A stretch of DNA of 64,000 nucleotides, taken from Vibrio plantisponsor. Lineage in GTDB: Bacteria > Pseudomonadota > Gammaproteobacteria > Enterobacterales > Vibrionaceae. Shown piece after piece: positions 11,351-20,967 of this stretch (position 1 is its first letter; each line of letters starts with the position of its first letter). The position numbers and the translations under genes were made by a program. The notes under the pieces are model-generated. The model saw nothing but the letters and a program-made list of their open reading frames with translations. It ran no database searches and had not been told where the DNA came from. The stretch lies in assembly GCF_013041605.1 (NCBI RefSeq), contig NZ_JABEQC010000003.1, positions 261,278 through 325,277 of the forward strand, in the 5' to 3' direction.

Positions 11351-11599
11351 AATAAAAACCAATAAAATAAGATGCCGATACTGTAACTATAAACCCTCCA
11401 AGGTTGTAGCTTTTCTTTGCCAAATCTATGTAAGAGCGCAAATTATTTATGAGGAAGAAAAGCTTTCTTGCTTCGAACCTATCTCTGCTAACAAAAGCCA
11501 ACATTTACGAGAAAAACAAATATTTGCGCCCGATGGACAGGCATAACTTGATTACTTGGTCGGTATGGCGATAATCAACAGAGAAAAGAAGGAACTTAT
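11351..11599. other. Divergent intergenic region lolC / plzB
   Basis: 249 bp without a convincing gene between divergent lolC and the PilZ-family gene. It must hold both promoters. I see a good Shine-Dalgarno (AAGGA) just before 11600 and no strong hairpin or operator. Confidence 0.5.
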
Positions 11600-12169
11600 A
11601 TGACAGATCAAGAATTTTTCACTGTACATCATGCACTCACTATCAATGTCGAGCCAATGTCGGACGATTTCGTTTTTCCTTCTTATGAGCATTTCGTTGC
11701 TGAGATCCCCGCGCCATTTGTCGTTGCCAGCGAGTTCAGTCAGTTGGACCAACTCAATGATGCTGCGAAGCTAGAGCTCAAAAACAGTGACTTCAAACAT
11801 GTTGTCCAGTTGCTGGATACTCAGAACTCAAAGCTGAATCTGTTATTAACCTTCATGTTGTCCCAACAAGATGAACCAGAGCTGCGCCACCAAACCACTT
11901 CTTTTGGGGCAAGCCAGTTATCCTACTTGACCGATAAAACGCCAGCGGTGGGTACTAAACTGCGCATCAAGCTATTTTTAGAACATCCTGCGGCGGCAAT
12001 TTATTGCTACGCCACTGTCCATAGCATTGAAGAACACGATGCTGAAAAAGTCGTCACTGTAAAATACGATTTGCTGCGTGACACTGACCAAGACTTGCTG
12101 ATCAAAGCTGCACTCTATCAACAGCAAAAACTTCTGCGTCAGCGCTCTTTGGATAGAGATAAAACATAA
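11600..12169 (+). CDS. plzB: PilZ domain-like protein, PlzB-type
   Basis: A 189-residue soluble protein directly before mfd. In V. cholerae this position is occupied by PlzB, one of the PilZ proteins of c-di-GMP signalling, and the sequence agrees with what I remember of that family. The PilZ part would be the C-terminal half (about residues 90-175). The canonical c-di-GMP motifs (RxxxR and D/NxSxxG) are not seen as such; only a degenerate FGASQLSYL stretch is in the right place. It may therefore be a PilZ fold without c-di-GMP binding. Assignment rests largely on synteny. Confidence 0.62.
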   Translation: MTDQEFFTVHHALTINVEPMSDDFVFPSYEHFVAEIPAPFVVASEFSQLDQLNDAAKLELKNSDFKHVVQLLDTQNSKLNLLLTFMLSQQDEPELRHQTTSFGASQLSYLTDKTPAVGTKLRIKLFLEHPAAAIYCYATVHSIEEHDAEKVVTVKYDLLRDTDQDLLIKAALYQQQKLLRQRSLDRDKT

Positions 12170-12177
12170 GCGTTTCC

Positions 12178-15100
12178 ATGACTAAAAATACACTACTCTC
12201 TTTGAATCCGGCATCCACTGCCGGAGACAAAAAGCACATAGGTAACCTGAAAGGTGCCAGTTTGGCATTAGCTATCGCAGAAATAGCGAATGGTCATTCA
12301 GGACACACATTGTTAGCGGTGCCAGACCCACAAACCGCACTGAAACTGCTTCATGAAATTGAACAGTTCAGCGAGAACGAAGTCGCTCTTTTCCCTGACT
12401 GGGAAACCTTACCGTACGACAACTTCTCACCTCATCAGGAAATTATCTCTGACCGTATATCCCGACTGTATAAGCTGCCTACGCTGAAGTCAGGCGTGAC
12501 TATTGTACCGGTAAGCACACTGCTTCAACGCCAAACGCCGCGAGACTTTTTGCTTCAGCACACCTTGATGGTAAAGCGCGGCGATCTTTTCTCGTTAGAA
12601 AAACTGAGAATACAACTGGAAAAATCTGGTTATCGTCATGTAGACCAAGTGTTTGGCCCGGGTGAATACGCGAGTCGCGGCTCGATTCTCGACCTGTTCC
12701 CTATGGGCAGCTCAGATCCGTATCGTATTGATTTCTTCGACGATGAAATTGATACCATCCGCACGTTCGATCCAGAGAACCAACGCTCAATTGAAGAAAT
12801 TCAGGAGATTTGTCTGCTTCCGGCGCACGAGTTTCCAACAACAGAAAGTGCGATTGAAGATTTTCGAATTCGCTGGCGTCAACGCTTTGAAGCGCGTCGC
12901 GAGCCTGAGTCGGTTTACATGCAGGTTTCAAAAGGCACTTGGCCTGCGGGTATTGAATACTGGCAACCACTGTTTTTCGAACAAACCGAGACTCTGTTTG
13001 ATTATTTGCCAGCGGGCAGTCAACTTATTTCCGTTGGGGATTTAGAAAAATCCATCGACCAATTCTTAACAGACGTCGACTACCGATACGATCAGCGTAA
13101 AGTAGACCCACTGCGTCCTCTGCTTCCACCAGAAGAATTGTGGCTTAAGAAAGACGAACTGTTTTCACAGTTCAAGGAACTGGCTCATACCGTGATGAGT
13201 ATCGACCCAGTGGCTGAAAAAGCCGGTCGCACGAATTCTGATATCAGCGCTCTTCCTACGCTTGCCGTTCAGCACCAAAACAAAGAACCGATGGCGGCAC
13301 TGCGTCAGTTCAGCGAACAATTTACTGGCAAGATCATCTTCTCCGTAGAATCGGAAGGTCGGCGTGAAGCTTTGCTTGAACTGTTACAACAGATCAAGCT
13401 TCGCCCACACAGCAAAGGCTCATTTAGTGAAGCGTTACAAAGCAGTGATAAATTTGCGCTGATTCTTGGCTCCTCAGAGCATGGTTTTATTTTTGGAACC
13501 GACAAGGTCGCACTGATCTGTGAAAGTGATTTATTGGGTGACCGCGTCATCCAACGCCGCAAAAAAGATCGTAAAACCACCAATAGCGATGCCGTAATTC
13601 GCAACCTAGCTGAACTCAAACCGGGTCAACCTGTGGTTCATATTGACCACGGTATCGGCCGTTACGTCGGTCTGCAAACCTTAGAAGCCGGTGGTTTAAC
13701 CACAGAATACGTAACACTGGAGTATTTGAATGAAGCCAAACTTTATGTTCCGGTTTCATCTCTGAATCTGATTAGCCGATACTCAGGCGGCGCGGAAGAG
13801 AGTGCGCCGTTACACAAACTGGGTAGTGAATCATGGACTAAAGCTCGTCGCAAAGCCGCTGAAAAGGTTCGTGACGTCGCGGCTGAATTGTTGGATGTCT
13901 ATGCCAAACGCGAGCTCAAACCGGGCTTTAAGTTCACTCTGGACAGAGACCAGTACGCGACATTCAAAGCAGGATTCCCATTTGAGGAAACCGATGATCA
14001 GGCAATGGCAATTAATGCAGTACTGTCTGATATGTGCCAAGCCAAAGCAATGGATCGACTGGTGTGTGGTGATGTGGGCTTTGGTAAAACTGAAGTGGCG
14101 ATGCGCGCGGCGTTCTTGTGTACGGATAACAACAAACAAGTAGCGGTATTAGTTCCGACTACCCTGCTGGCGCAGCAACACTTTGAGAACTTCCGTGACC
14201 GATTTGCCAACCTGCCAATTCGTGTCGAAGTGCTCTCTCGCTTCAAATCCGCCAAAGAGCAAAAGCAAATTCTGCAAGACGTAGCTGAAGGCAAAGTCGA
14301 CATCTTAGTCGGGACGCACAAGCTGCTTTCTAACGATATTAAGTTTGCTGATTTAGGCTTGCTGATTGTTGATGAAGAACACCGTTTTGGTGTTCGTCAG
14401 AAAGAGAAAGTGAAAGCGATGCGTGCGGATGTGGATATCCTGACTCTCACAGCAACGCCAATTCCGCGCACATTGAATATGGCAATGAGTGGAATGCGAG
14501 ATCTATCGATAATCGCAACCCCACCCGCTCGTCGCTTGGCGATCAAAACCTTTGTCCGCCAAAGTGAAGACAATGTGATACGTGAAGCGGTTCTGCGTGA
14601 AATTATGCGTGGTGGTCAGGTGTACTTCCTGCATAACCAAGTCGAAACCATCGAAAAAGTGGCGGAAGACTTAACTAAGCTGGTTCCTGAAGCTCGAATT
14701 ACCACTGCTCACGGGCAAATGCGCGAACGTGAATTGGAACGCGTGATGAATGATTTCTACCATCAGCGCTTCAACCTGTTGGTGTGTACTACCATTATCG
14801 AAACAGGTATTGATGTTCCGACCGCCAACACCATTATTATGAACCGCGCGGATTCGTTAGGTTTGGCACAGTTACACCAATTGCGTGGCCGTGTAGGCCG
14901 CTCGCACCACCAAGCTTACGCTTACTTGTTAACGCCGCCACCAAAAGCAATCACTAAGGATGCAGTCAAACGTCTTGAAGCGATCGCTTCGTTAGAAGAC
15001 CTAGGTGCAGGCTTTACGTTAGCCACACACGACTTGGAAATTCGAGGCGCTGGTGAACTGTTGGGCGATGAGCAAAGTGGTCAGATCCAATCCATCGGCT

Positions 15101-15639
15101 TCACGCTTTACATGGAGATGCTGGAACAAGCTGTTGAAGCATTGAAATCGGGTAAAGAGCCATCCTTGGATGACTTACTACGCGAACAAACCGAAGTGGA
15201 AATGCGTTTACCAGCGCTGTTACCGGAAGACTATATTCCTGATATCAATACGCGTTTGTCTATGTATAAACAAATTGCCAGCGTCCATGATGAAAGCGAG
15301 CTTGCTGAACTGAAAGTAGAATTGATTGACCGCTTCGGCAAACTGCCAGATGCGGCTTTGAATCTGCTTGCTCTTGCACAACTTAAGCTTGATGCAGCAC
15401 AACTTAAAATTCGTAAAATTGAAGCCCATGAGAAAGGCGGCTATATCGAGTTCTATCCAAATGCTGACATTAACCCTATGTTTTTGGTTAAACTGTTGCA
15501 GTCTCAACCGAAAAAATTTGCGATGGATGGTCCAACCAAATTTAAGTATGCGTTACCATTAGTCGACAGAAGAGAACGAATTCAGTTTGTTGCAGACATG
15601 CTGGGCGAATTCCAGCAAAATCTACTTCCAACAGCGTAA
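12178..15639 (+). CDS. mfd: Transcription-repair coupling factor Mfd
   Basis: Removes RNA polymerase stalled at DNA lesions and recruits UvrA. The 1153-residue protein has a UvrB-like N-terminal module (PDWETLPYDNFSPHQEIISD), an RNA polymerase-interacting domain around residues 480-545 (HIDHGIGRYVGL), then a RecG-like translocase. Walker A is GDVGFGKTEVAMRAA, the DEEHRFG box is the DExQ-type motif II, and ATPIPRTL is motif III. The C-terminus holds the UvrA-binding regulatory domain (LPALLPEDYI). It begins 8 bp after plzB and may be cotranscribed with it. Confidence 0.98.
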   Translation: MTKNTLLSLNPASTAGDKKHIGNLKGASLALAIAEIANGHSGHTLLAVPDPQTALKLLHEIEQFSENEVALFPDWETLPYDNFSPHQEIISDRISRLYKLPTLKSGVTIVPVSTLLQRQTPRDFLLQHTLMVKRGDLFSLEKLRIQLEKSGYRHVDQVFGPGEYASRGSILDLFPMGSSDPYRIDFFDDEIDTIRTFDPENQRSIEEIQEICLLPAHEFPTTESAIEDFRIRWRQRFEARREPESVYMQVSKGTWPAGIEYWQPLFFEQTETLFDYLPAGSQLISVGDLEKSIDQFLTDVDYRYDQRKVDPLRPLLPPEELWLKKDELFSQFKELAHTVMSIDPVAEKAGRTNSDISALPTLAVQHQNKEPMAALRQFSEQFTGKIIFSVESEGRREALLELLQQIKLRPHSKGSFSEALQSSDKFALILGSSEHGFIFGTDKVALICESDLLGDRVIQRRKKDRKTTNSDAVIRNLAELKPGQPVVHIDHGIGRYVGLQTLEAGGLTTEYVTLEYLNEAKLYVPVSSLNLISRYSGGAEESAPLHKLGSESWTKARRKAAEKVRDVAAELLDVYAKRELKPGFKFTLDRDQYATFKAGFPFEETDDQAMAINAVLSDMCQAKAMDRLVCGDVGFGKTEVAMRAAFLCTDNNKQVAVLVPTTLLAQQHFENFRDRFANLPIRVEVLSRFKSAKEQKQILQDVAEGKVDILVGTHKLLSNDIKFADLGLLIVDEEHRFGVRQKEKVKAMRADVDILTLTATPIPRTLNMAMSGMRDLSIIATPPARRLAIKTFVRQSEDNVIREAVLREIMRGGQVYFLHNQVETIEKVAEDLTKLVPEARITTAHGQMRERELERVMNDFYHQRFNLLVCTTIIETGIDVPTANTIIMNRADSLGLAQLHQLRGRVGRSHHQAYAYLLTPPPKAITKDAVKRLEAIASLEDLGAGFTLATHDLEIRGAGELLGDEQSGQIQSIGFTLYMEMLEQAVEALKSGKEPSLDDLLREQTEVEMRLPALLPEDYIPDINTRLSMYKQIASVHDESELAELKVELIDRFGKLPDAALNLLALAQLKLDAAQLKIRKIEAHEKGGYIEFYPNADINPMFLVKLLQSQPKKFAMDGPTKFKYALPLVDRRERIQFVADMLGEFQQNLLPTA

Positions 15640-15708
15640 AGGCCTCTCTGAAAAAGTGAAGCCTTAAAAAATGATGTAAGGTGCTAAGCACCGAATGACG
15701 GAGTCATA

Positions 15709-16482
15709 ATGAAAAAACTGATCCCATTACTGCTTTTACTGGTTTCTATGCCTAGCTTGGCTCAGAGACAGTTTGATATTGAAGTCATCATCTTCAAAAG
15801 AGCAGTAGATGCAGAAAAAATCAGCGAATCTTGGCCAGATAACCTGCCTGAAATTAACATGGCTCGAGCTGGCAGCTTTTCTGATGCTGCCTATCGTCAA
15901 TCGAAAGGCGTTAAAATGCTTGCCTATTCAGATTATCAACTTAATGACCAAGTCCAAGAGTTGAAAAAGCACGCTGGCTTTGACGTCTTGCTACATACTG
16001 CATGGCGTCAGGGTGATGAAGGAAGAAGTTCTGCACCTGTATTCCATATTCAGGCAGGTAAAGACTATTCACGTCAATATCGTCCTGATGGCAGCGCCAT
16101 TAATAGCGCAACCACACCAACATCGATTGATGGTGTAACAGAACAAAGTATTGCTAAACCATTTTATCAGCTAGACGGTACCTTACAGATTTACGTTCAG
16201 CATTATCTCTACGCTGAAGTAATGATGGACTTAAAAGAGCCGAGTGTTCGTGAAGTGTTGATACAGGATACACCGCTAGAGCTGACACCTACTGACGAAC
16301 AAGCCGACGGCACGGTTCAAGCGGGTAACTTAGCGCCTGTATCTCCAACCAGAAAAGTAGAAAGCTTCTTGAAAAGTTATCGCATCGACCAGAAAAGACG
16401 TATGCGTAGTAGCGAAACACACTATTTGGACCACCCTTTGATGGGCATGATTATCCAGGTGCGAAAAGTAGCAGAGCAGTAA
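15709..16482 (+). CDS. csiV: Peptidoglycan-binding protein CsiV
   Basis: A 257-residue periplasmic protein with a clear signal peptide (MKKLIPLLLLLVSMPSLAQ) and then QFDIEVIIFKR, the typical CsiV opening. CsiV was described in V. cholerae as a peptidoglycan-binding factor needed with LpoA for PBP1A-driven cell-wall synthesis; that is literature knowledge, not visible here. It follows mfd by 69 bp and ends at a strong terminator. lpoB, activator of the other bifunctional PBP, is about 4 kb to the right. Confidence 0.85.
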   Translation: MKKLIPLLLLLVSMPSLAQRQFDIEVIIFKRAVDAEKISESWPDNLPEINMARAGSFSDAAYRQSKGVKMLAYSDYQLNDQVQELKKHAGFDVLLHTAWRQGDEGRSSAPVFHIQAGKDYSRQYRPDGSAINSATTPTSIDGVTEQSIAKPFYQLDGTLQIYVQHYLYAEVMMDLKEPSVREVLIQDTPLELTPTDEQADGTVQAGNLAPVSPTRKVESFLKSYRIDQKRRMRSSETHYLDHPLMGMIIQVRKVAEQ

Positions 16483-16490
16483 ATATATTG

Positions 16491-16513
16491 AAGCGCCCTA
16501 TGGGCGCTTTTTT
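16491..16513 (+). terminator. Terminator after csiV
   Basis: Stem AAGCGCCC / GGGCGCTT with loop TAT, followed by TTTT. It begins 9 bp after the csiV stop. Confidence 0.9.
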
Positions 16514-16550
16514 GTATTCATAAAACCAAAGCAACAATTGAGATTACACC

Positions 16551-17090
16551 ATGCTGCCAGACTTTCAGATTGTGACTCAGCGACTCCAGCTAAGGTTGCT
16601 TAAGTTAGAGGAAGCCGAAGCCTTATCCGGCTGCATTCGTCACTCCCCTTCTCTTCATCAGTGGGTTGACTGGTGTCACGATCAATTTTCCGCGAAAGAT
16701 GCCGAACAGTTCATCTTGGCGAACCGTTTAAATTGGGTTAAGGCTGATGCTTACGGCTTTGGTGTGTTTGACAAACAGACGCAGACATTAGTCGGAATGG
16801 TCGCGATCAACGAATTCTATCGCGTATTTAATATGGCGAGTTTAGGTTATTGGATCGCCGATAATCATCAGCACAAAGGTTATGGAAAAGAAGCCGTCGA
16901 TGCATTAATTGAATTCTGTTTTAGCCAGCTAAAACTCACCAGAATAGAGATTGTGTGTGACCCTGAAAACTTACCGAGCCAAAAGCTGGCATTGGCGTGT
17001 GGCGCATTGAAAGAGCATATTGCCCGCAATCGATTCATGTTTAATGACCAGCCCAAAGACGGGATTGTGTTCTCTTTAATTCCTGACTGA
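16551..17090 (+). CDS. GNAT family N-acetyltransferase (RimJ/RimL type)
   Basis: A 179-residue protein of the acetyltransferase_3 group, starting with TQRLQLRLLKLEEAEAL, the usual opening of RimJ/RimL-like enzymes. The acetyl-CoA loop is visible as HQHKGYGKEAVDALI, and the late motif is ENLPSQKLALACGA. The family acetylates protein N-termini or small amines; the substrate here cannot be read from sequence. It stands alone between csiV and convergent ndh. Confidence 0.88.
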   Translation: MLPDFQIVTQRLQLRLLKLEEAEALSGCIRHSPSLHQWVDWCHDQFSAKDAEQFILANRLNWVKADAYGFGVFDKQTQTLVGMVAINEFYRVFNMASLGYWIADNHQHKGYGKEAVDALIEFCFSQLKLTRIEIVCDPENLPSQKLALACGALKEHIARNRFMFNDQPKDGIVFSLIPD

Positions 17091-17148
17091 ATACTGGTTA
17101 AGCAAACGGACAAAACCGATAGAACCAATAATCAAAATGACAGATATA

Positions 17149-17176
17149 AAAAATCCCACTAGATAGTGGGATTTTT
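17149..17176. terminator. Bidirectional terminator between GNAT gene and ndh
   Basis: Stem AAAATCCCACT / AGTGGGATTTT with loop AGAT, symmetrical A/T flanks. It serves two convergent genes. Confidence 0.9.
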
Positions 17177-17195
17177 AAATTGGAATCAAAGTCGA

Positions 17196-18485
17196 TTAGT
17201 GCAGTTTTAAGTTAGGACGCAATACTCGGTTAATGCGGCCCACTAACATCATCAAACCGGTTTTGAAAATGCCGTGTAGCGCCATCTGATGCATACGGTA
17301 CAGCGAAATGTACACAACGCGTGCGATACGACCTTCAACCATCATAGAGCCTTTGGTTAAGTTGCCCATTAAGCTACCCACGGTAGAAAAACGGCTTAGC
17401 GAAACTAAAGAACCGTGGTCTTTGTACACATAAGGTTTTAGCTCACGACCATTAATCATTGCCACAATGTTCTTAAACGCTTGTGAAGCCATTTGGTGAG
17501 CGGCTTGAGCACGAGGTGGTACAAATGAACCGTCAGCCTGTGTGCATTGTGCAAGGTCACCAATAGCGAAGATATTGTCGTCACGAGTGGTTTGCAGCGT
17601 GTTTTTCACCACTAGCTGGTTAATACGGTTAGTCTCAAGGCCAGCGATATCTTTCATGAAATCTGGCGCTTTAATACCCGCGGCCCAAACCATGATTTGC
17701 GCAGTAATTTTTTCGCCATCTTTGGTAGTTAAACCGTCTTTTTCTGCCTGCGTAACCATCGTCGCGGTGCGTACGTTAACACCAAGCTTAGTCAGCTCAC
17801 TGTGCGCCGCAGACGAGATACGAGGAGGCAAAGCAGGAAGAATACGCTCACCCGCTTCAATCAGGTTTACATTCAGTTTGCTTGAGTCGAGATCGCCGAA
17901 TCCGTAAGTACGAAGTTCTTTCACCGCATTGTGCAGTTCTGCTGACAGCTCAACGCCAGTCGCACCTGCGCCAACAATCGCGATATCTACCGTACCGTGA
18001 CCATTTTTCGCATGCAGCTTCAAGAACTCGTTGTTCATTTCAGTACGGAAACGATGAGCTTGTTCTGGGCTATCAAGGAAAATACAGTTCTCACGAACAC
18101 CAGGGGTATTGAAATCGTTTGAGGTTGAACCGATCGCCATGACCAGAATGTCATACGACAGTTCACGTTTTGGCATCAACAGTTCACCATTATCGTCACA
18201 TAATTCGCTTAGTACGATTTTCTTACTATCACGATCAATGGATTCAAGACTTCCTAGCTGGAAATCAAAGCTGTGGTTCTTTGCGTGCGCACGGTAACTC
18301 AGTGCATCAACACCTTCATCCAGTGAGCCTGTAGCAACTTCATGTAATAGCGGCTTCCACAGGTGACTGGATTTTCTGTCTACCAGAGTGATATCAGCTC
18401 GGTTTTTACGGCCCAAGGTACGTCCAAGCTTAGTTGCAAGCTCAAGACCACCAGCGCCTCCACCAACTACAATAATGCGTGTCAC
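17196..18485 (-). CDS. ndh: Type II NADH:quinone dehydrogenase
   Basis: Non-proton-pumping respiratory enzyme that passes electrons from NADH to quinone at the inner membrane. It has an N-terminal FAD-binding fold ([18 protein letters not shown]), a second Rossmann motif ([17 protein letters not shown], about residue 165) and the late [12 protein letters not shown] motif. The start chosen is GTG at 18485, with AGGA 8 nt before it, giving 429 residues (E. coli Ndh is 434). An upstream ATG at 18527 lacks a Shine-Dalgarno. A perfect FNR box lies 185 bp upstream, matching the known anaerobic repression of ndh by FNR in E. coli. Confidence 0.95.
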   Translation of the reverse strand: MTRIIVVGGGAGGLELATKLGRTLGRKNRADITLVDRKSSHLWKPLLHEVATGSLDEGVDALSYRAHAKNHSFDFQLGSLESIDRDSKKIVLSELCDDNGELLMPKRELSYDILVMAIGSTSNDFNTPGVRENCIFLDSPEQAHRFRTEMNNEFLKLHAKNGHGTVDIAIVGAGATGVELSAELHNAVKELRTYGFGDLDSSKLNVNLIEAGERILPALPPRISSAAHSELTKLGVNVRTATMVTQAEKDGLTTKDGEKITAQIMVWAAGIKAPDFMKDIAGLETNRINQLVVKNTLQTTRDDNIFAIGDLAQCTQADGSFVPPRAQAAHQMASQAFKNIVAMINGRELKPYVYKDHGSLVSLSRFSTVGSLMGNLTKGSMMVEGRIARVVYISLYRMHQMALHGIFKTGLMMLVGRINRVLRPNLKLH

Positions 18486-18669
18486 AACAACATTCCTCAA
18501 AAATAATGAAAAATCAAAGTTCAGCATGAAAAATTCACACTGAAGAAATTCTTAAGTTCGTACTAAGCTCAACGATTTGAGGCTAATTATTAATGTTAAG
18601 TGTTTGGGACAGAAATGGATTTCAATCTAAATTCTAGGCAAGTTTTATCTCTTGCTCTTTATCGTTTTT

Positions 18670-18683
18670 TTGATATACATCAA
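18670..18683. promoter_or_regulatory. FNR binding site upstream of ndh
   Basis: TTGATATACATCAA matches the FNR consensus TTGATnnnnATCAA in all ten fixed positions. It sits between the ycfP terminator and ndh, so ndh is the only sensible target. Confidence 0.8.
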
Positions 18684-18781
18684 ATTTATTTCGAGGCTCA
18701 CATTATATAGCGCTAAATCCTTCACGCAACCTTATATTCACTCAAAATGTAGGGAAATAAACCGTATGTTACATAATAAAA

Positions 18782-18803
18782 AACGGCCCACTGTACGGCC
18801 GTT
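18782..18803 (-). terminator. Terminator after ycfP (minus strand)
   Basis: Stem AACGGCC / GGCCGTT with an 8-nt loop. Read on the minus strand it is followed by a run of T, 24 bp after the ycfP stop. Confidence 0.85.
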
Positions 18804-18826
18804 ATTCATATTCAGAACCAATCAAA

Positions 18827-19366
18827 TCAAGCCATCTTGAAGGCTTTTATCGCTTGAAGATGTTGAGAAATTTTCTTGAACTTATGCGACTGGGTTTCAT
18901 CCCATATGATGTCGTAATAATCTTCTAATGCTTTCGCCGTAAGTTGATTATCTAGCATCTCATCGTTACGTGACAGTATCACCAAGCAGCGACCTTTGTT
19001 CTTCACGCGATACTGTTCAACACATTTGGTCGCGATGTCCTCATACTCTTCAGGACGGTCAATTTTGCCAGTCATGTTGGTTTCTGGGTTGAGATTCGGG
19101 TTAAAAATCACCTGTTTGATACCGCACAAAAAGCCGATACGTTCAGACCAATATCCCCCTAACCCCACGCCACAAATGATTGGGTTTGGATCATTAGAAT
19201 GCTCAATCACTTTATGGACTTCTTTCAGTAAGTGCTGCATATCATGTTTAGGGTGTCGCGTGCTGTAGCTGATAAAACGAACATCGTCGTCAATGAATTG
19301 CAGTTGCAGAACTTTTTCGTGGTTCCCTGGACTGGTTGAGTCGAAACCGTGCAAATAAATAATCAT
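18827..19366 (-). CDS. ycfP: YcfP family alpha/beta-fold protein
   Basis: 179 residues, closely following E. coli YcfP throughout ([10 protein letters not shown]..., [30 protein letters not shown]). It belongs to the UPF0227/YqiA-like alpha/beta hydrolases. The nucleophile-elbow region reads GVGLGGYW, without the usual GxSxG serine, so catalysis by the standard triad is doubtful. It is the last gene of the hinT-to-ycfP cluster. In E. coli nagZ lies between thiK and ycfP; here only a 100-bp spacer is present. Function unknown. Confidence 0.9.
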   Translation of the reverse strand: MIIYLHGFDSTSPGNHEKVLQLQFIDDDVRFISYSTRHPKHDMQHLLKEVHKVIEHSNDPNPIICGVGLGGYWSERIGFLCGIKQVIFNPNLNPETNMTGKIDRPEEYEDIATKCVEQYRVKNKGRCLVILSRNDEMLDNQLTAKALEDYYDIIWDETQSHKFKKISQHLQAIKAFKMA

Positions 19367-19466
19367 AATACTCCCCCGCTCCTTGAGGTTTTAATCTACC
19401 ACGAACGATAAGGTTTTAAAGTAAATCGTACGAAAACAAATGAGACATAAACAACAAACAGTGATC

Positions 19467-20321
19467 CTAACTGCAAAATGTTTCTTTTATTTGAAGCGCC
19501 TGATGGTAATAGTGCTCATCTCCCCAAAGCTGGAAAGCAAGCAAATACCAGAGCATTGCCATCATGGCTGTTCTCGGTAGCCATGCTTTTGCCCCTTCAA
19601 TCCAAATATCGATATCTTCTATTTCTCTCAGCTGACAGTAGCGAGCAATGGCTTCCACAGGGTTCTCGCCAGCGACATCAATACTCAAAGCAAGGTCGAG
19701 TCTTGGATCAGCAATAGCAGCGTATTCCCAGTCGATAACCTTTAGTCCATGCTCGGTTTTCACCATGTTATATCCGGCCAAATCAAAATGGCACAACGAA
19801 TAGCCGACATTGGGCAAGCTTGGTGGGTTTCGCCAGTCTCGATAAAGCTTTTCAAATTCAGGAGTTTTTAAGCTCTCTTTAATTTGAAACCAATAATGGT
19901 CAACTCGAGCTAAAAATGAGAAAGGTACAACCGGAATTTTGGTCGTATCAATAGAGTGGATTCTTGATTGTATTTTGAGTAACGAGTCGAAATTCACCCC
20001 GTTGTGCAGTGATTCCCCTTCCACCCATTCAACTAACAACCCTTGATCACTAATGAATATTGGCGCTGGGCCAATATGTGTCGATTCTATCGCCTTAAGA
20101 ATCTGGTATTCCTGAAAACGAGAAATAGAAAAGGCTTTGGTGATAGGAGTATTAGGCCGCCAGACGTAGGCTTTACCTTTCTGACAAACCACTTTCCAAC
20201 AGCGATTGGTTAATCCACCCGTTAGGGTTTGTGCGTATTCAGGCGGAAAAGAAAAAAAGTGAGCAACAGACTGCAACGTGGGGTCTAACTGACACGCTTC
20301 ATGCCAAGACATTCTAGCCAT
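19467..20321 (-). CDS. thiK: Thiamine kinase-like phosphotransferase
   Basis: A 284-residue aminoglycoside-phosphotransferase/choline-kinase fold protein. The catalytic loop HFDLAGYN (near residue 178) and the following VIDWEYA metal-binding motif are intact. Its place between lpoB and ycfP matches ThiK (YcfN) of enterics, which phosphorylates thiamine in salvage; the assignment is therefore positional as well as by fold, and the substrate could differ. A GAGGTGA Shine-Dalgarno precedes the ATG at 20321. It is probably in one operon with lpoB. Confidence 0.75.
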   Translation of the reverse strand: MARMSWHEACQLDPTLQSVAHFFSFPPEYAQTLTGGLTNRCWKVVCQKGKAYVWRPNTPITKAFSISRFQEYQILKAIESTHIGPAPIFISDQGLLVEWVEGESLHNGVNFDSLLKIQSRIHSIDTTKIPVVPFSFLARVDHYWFQIKESLKTPEFEKLYRDWRNPPSLPNVGYSLCHFDLAGYNMVKTEHGLKVIDWEYAAIADPRLDLALSIDVAGENPVEAIARYCQLREIEDIDIWIEGAKAWLPRTAMMAMLWYLLAFQLWGDEHYYHQALQIKETFCS

Positions 20322-20356
20322 TGCTCACCTCATTCAATTTTCCACACTAGATGGGA

Positions 20357-20947
20357 TTAAAGACCAAGTAAACTTTTAGACTCTTGCTTACGGATTTCCG
20401 TTTCATCAGCCCATTCAATCAGGCCAGTTTGCAGATCCATTAAGCGCATTGTCATCTTGTAGTAAACATCTTTATCGCTTCCCGCATTCTTCACAATGCT
20501 GGATAGATTTCCATACAGCATGTACTGAGCACCGACCATTTTACCGAACTGAATCGCAGTGCTTTGGTTTACTAGTTCATCGTTATTCTGGAAGTTAAGC
20601 TGTTCGCGAACGGACTCTACACGGTCCATATCAACAAACCGGAACTTACCTGAATTCAGCATTTTGGTGCTGATGGTATCAGTGATCGATTCAGTATCAA
20701 TATGCTCACTGGTTTTATTCTTGATGCGTTCGACAAAAACGATTGGACGAGAGTCACGAGTAATCGCAGCCACAGAGCCGGACATCATCATGCTATCTAC
20801 CATCTCACCAGCAATCTTTTGCAGATCCGTTGAACCAAAATCAACGTTAACCGTTTCTACGGCTTGCGCATCACCGTAACTGACTTTGTTTGAACATCCA
20901 CCAAGAATCACAGCTAATCCAAGCAACGCAATAACACTCTTTTTCAT
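20357..20947 (-). CDS. lpoB: Penicillin-binding protein activator LpoB
   Basis: Outer-membrane lipoprotein that reaches through the peptidoglycan to stimulate the bifunctional synthase PBP1B. The signal peptide ends at the lipobox LGGCSNK (Cys18). The globular domain shows SRPIVFVERIKNKTSEHIDTES and the late YKMTMRLMDLQTGLIEW segment, both characteristic. Length 196 residues, a little shorter than E. coli LpoB (213), mostly because the proline-rich linker after the lipid anchor is short. It lies 20 bp after the YcfL-like gene. Confidence 0.92.
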   Translation of the reverse strand: MKKSVIALLGLAVILGGCSNKVSYGDAQAVETVNVDFGSTDLQKIAGEMVDSMMMSGSVAAITRDSRPIVFVERIKNKTSEHIDTESITDTISTKMLNSGKFRFVDMDRVESVREQLNFQNNDELVNQSTAIQFGKMVGAQYMLYGNLSSIVKNAGSDKDVYYKMTMRLMDLQTGLIEWADETEIRKQESKSLLGL

Positions 20948-20967
20948 TTGGCTTCCTCTAAAATTGC

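Larger units (their letters stand above)
18486..18826. other. ndh upstream region
   Basis: About 340 bp between ndh and ycfP, both on the minus strand. It contains the terminator of the ycfP-side operon (18782-18803), the FNR box (18670-18683) and, by inference, the ndh promoter and leader. No gene is supported. Confidence 0.7.
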
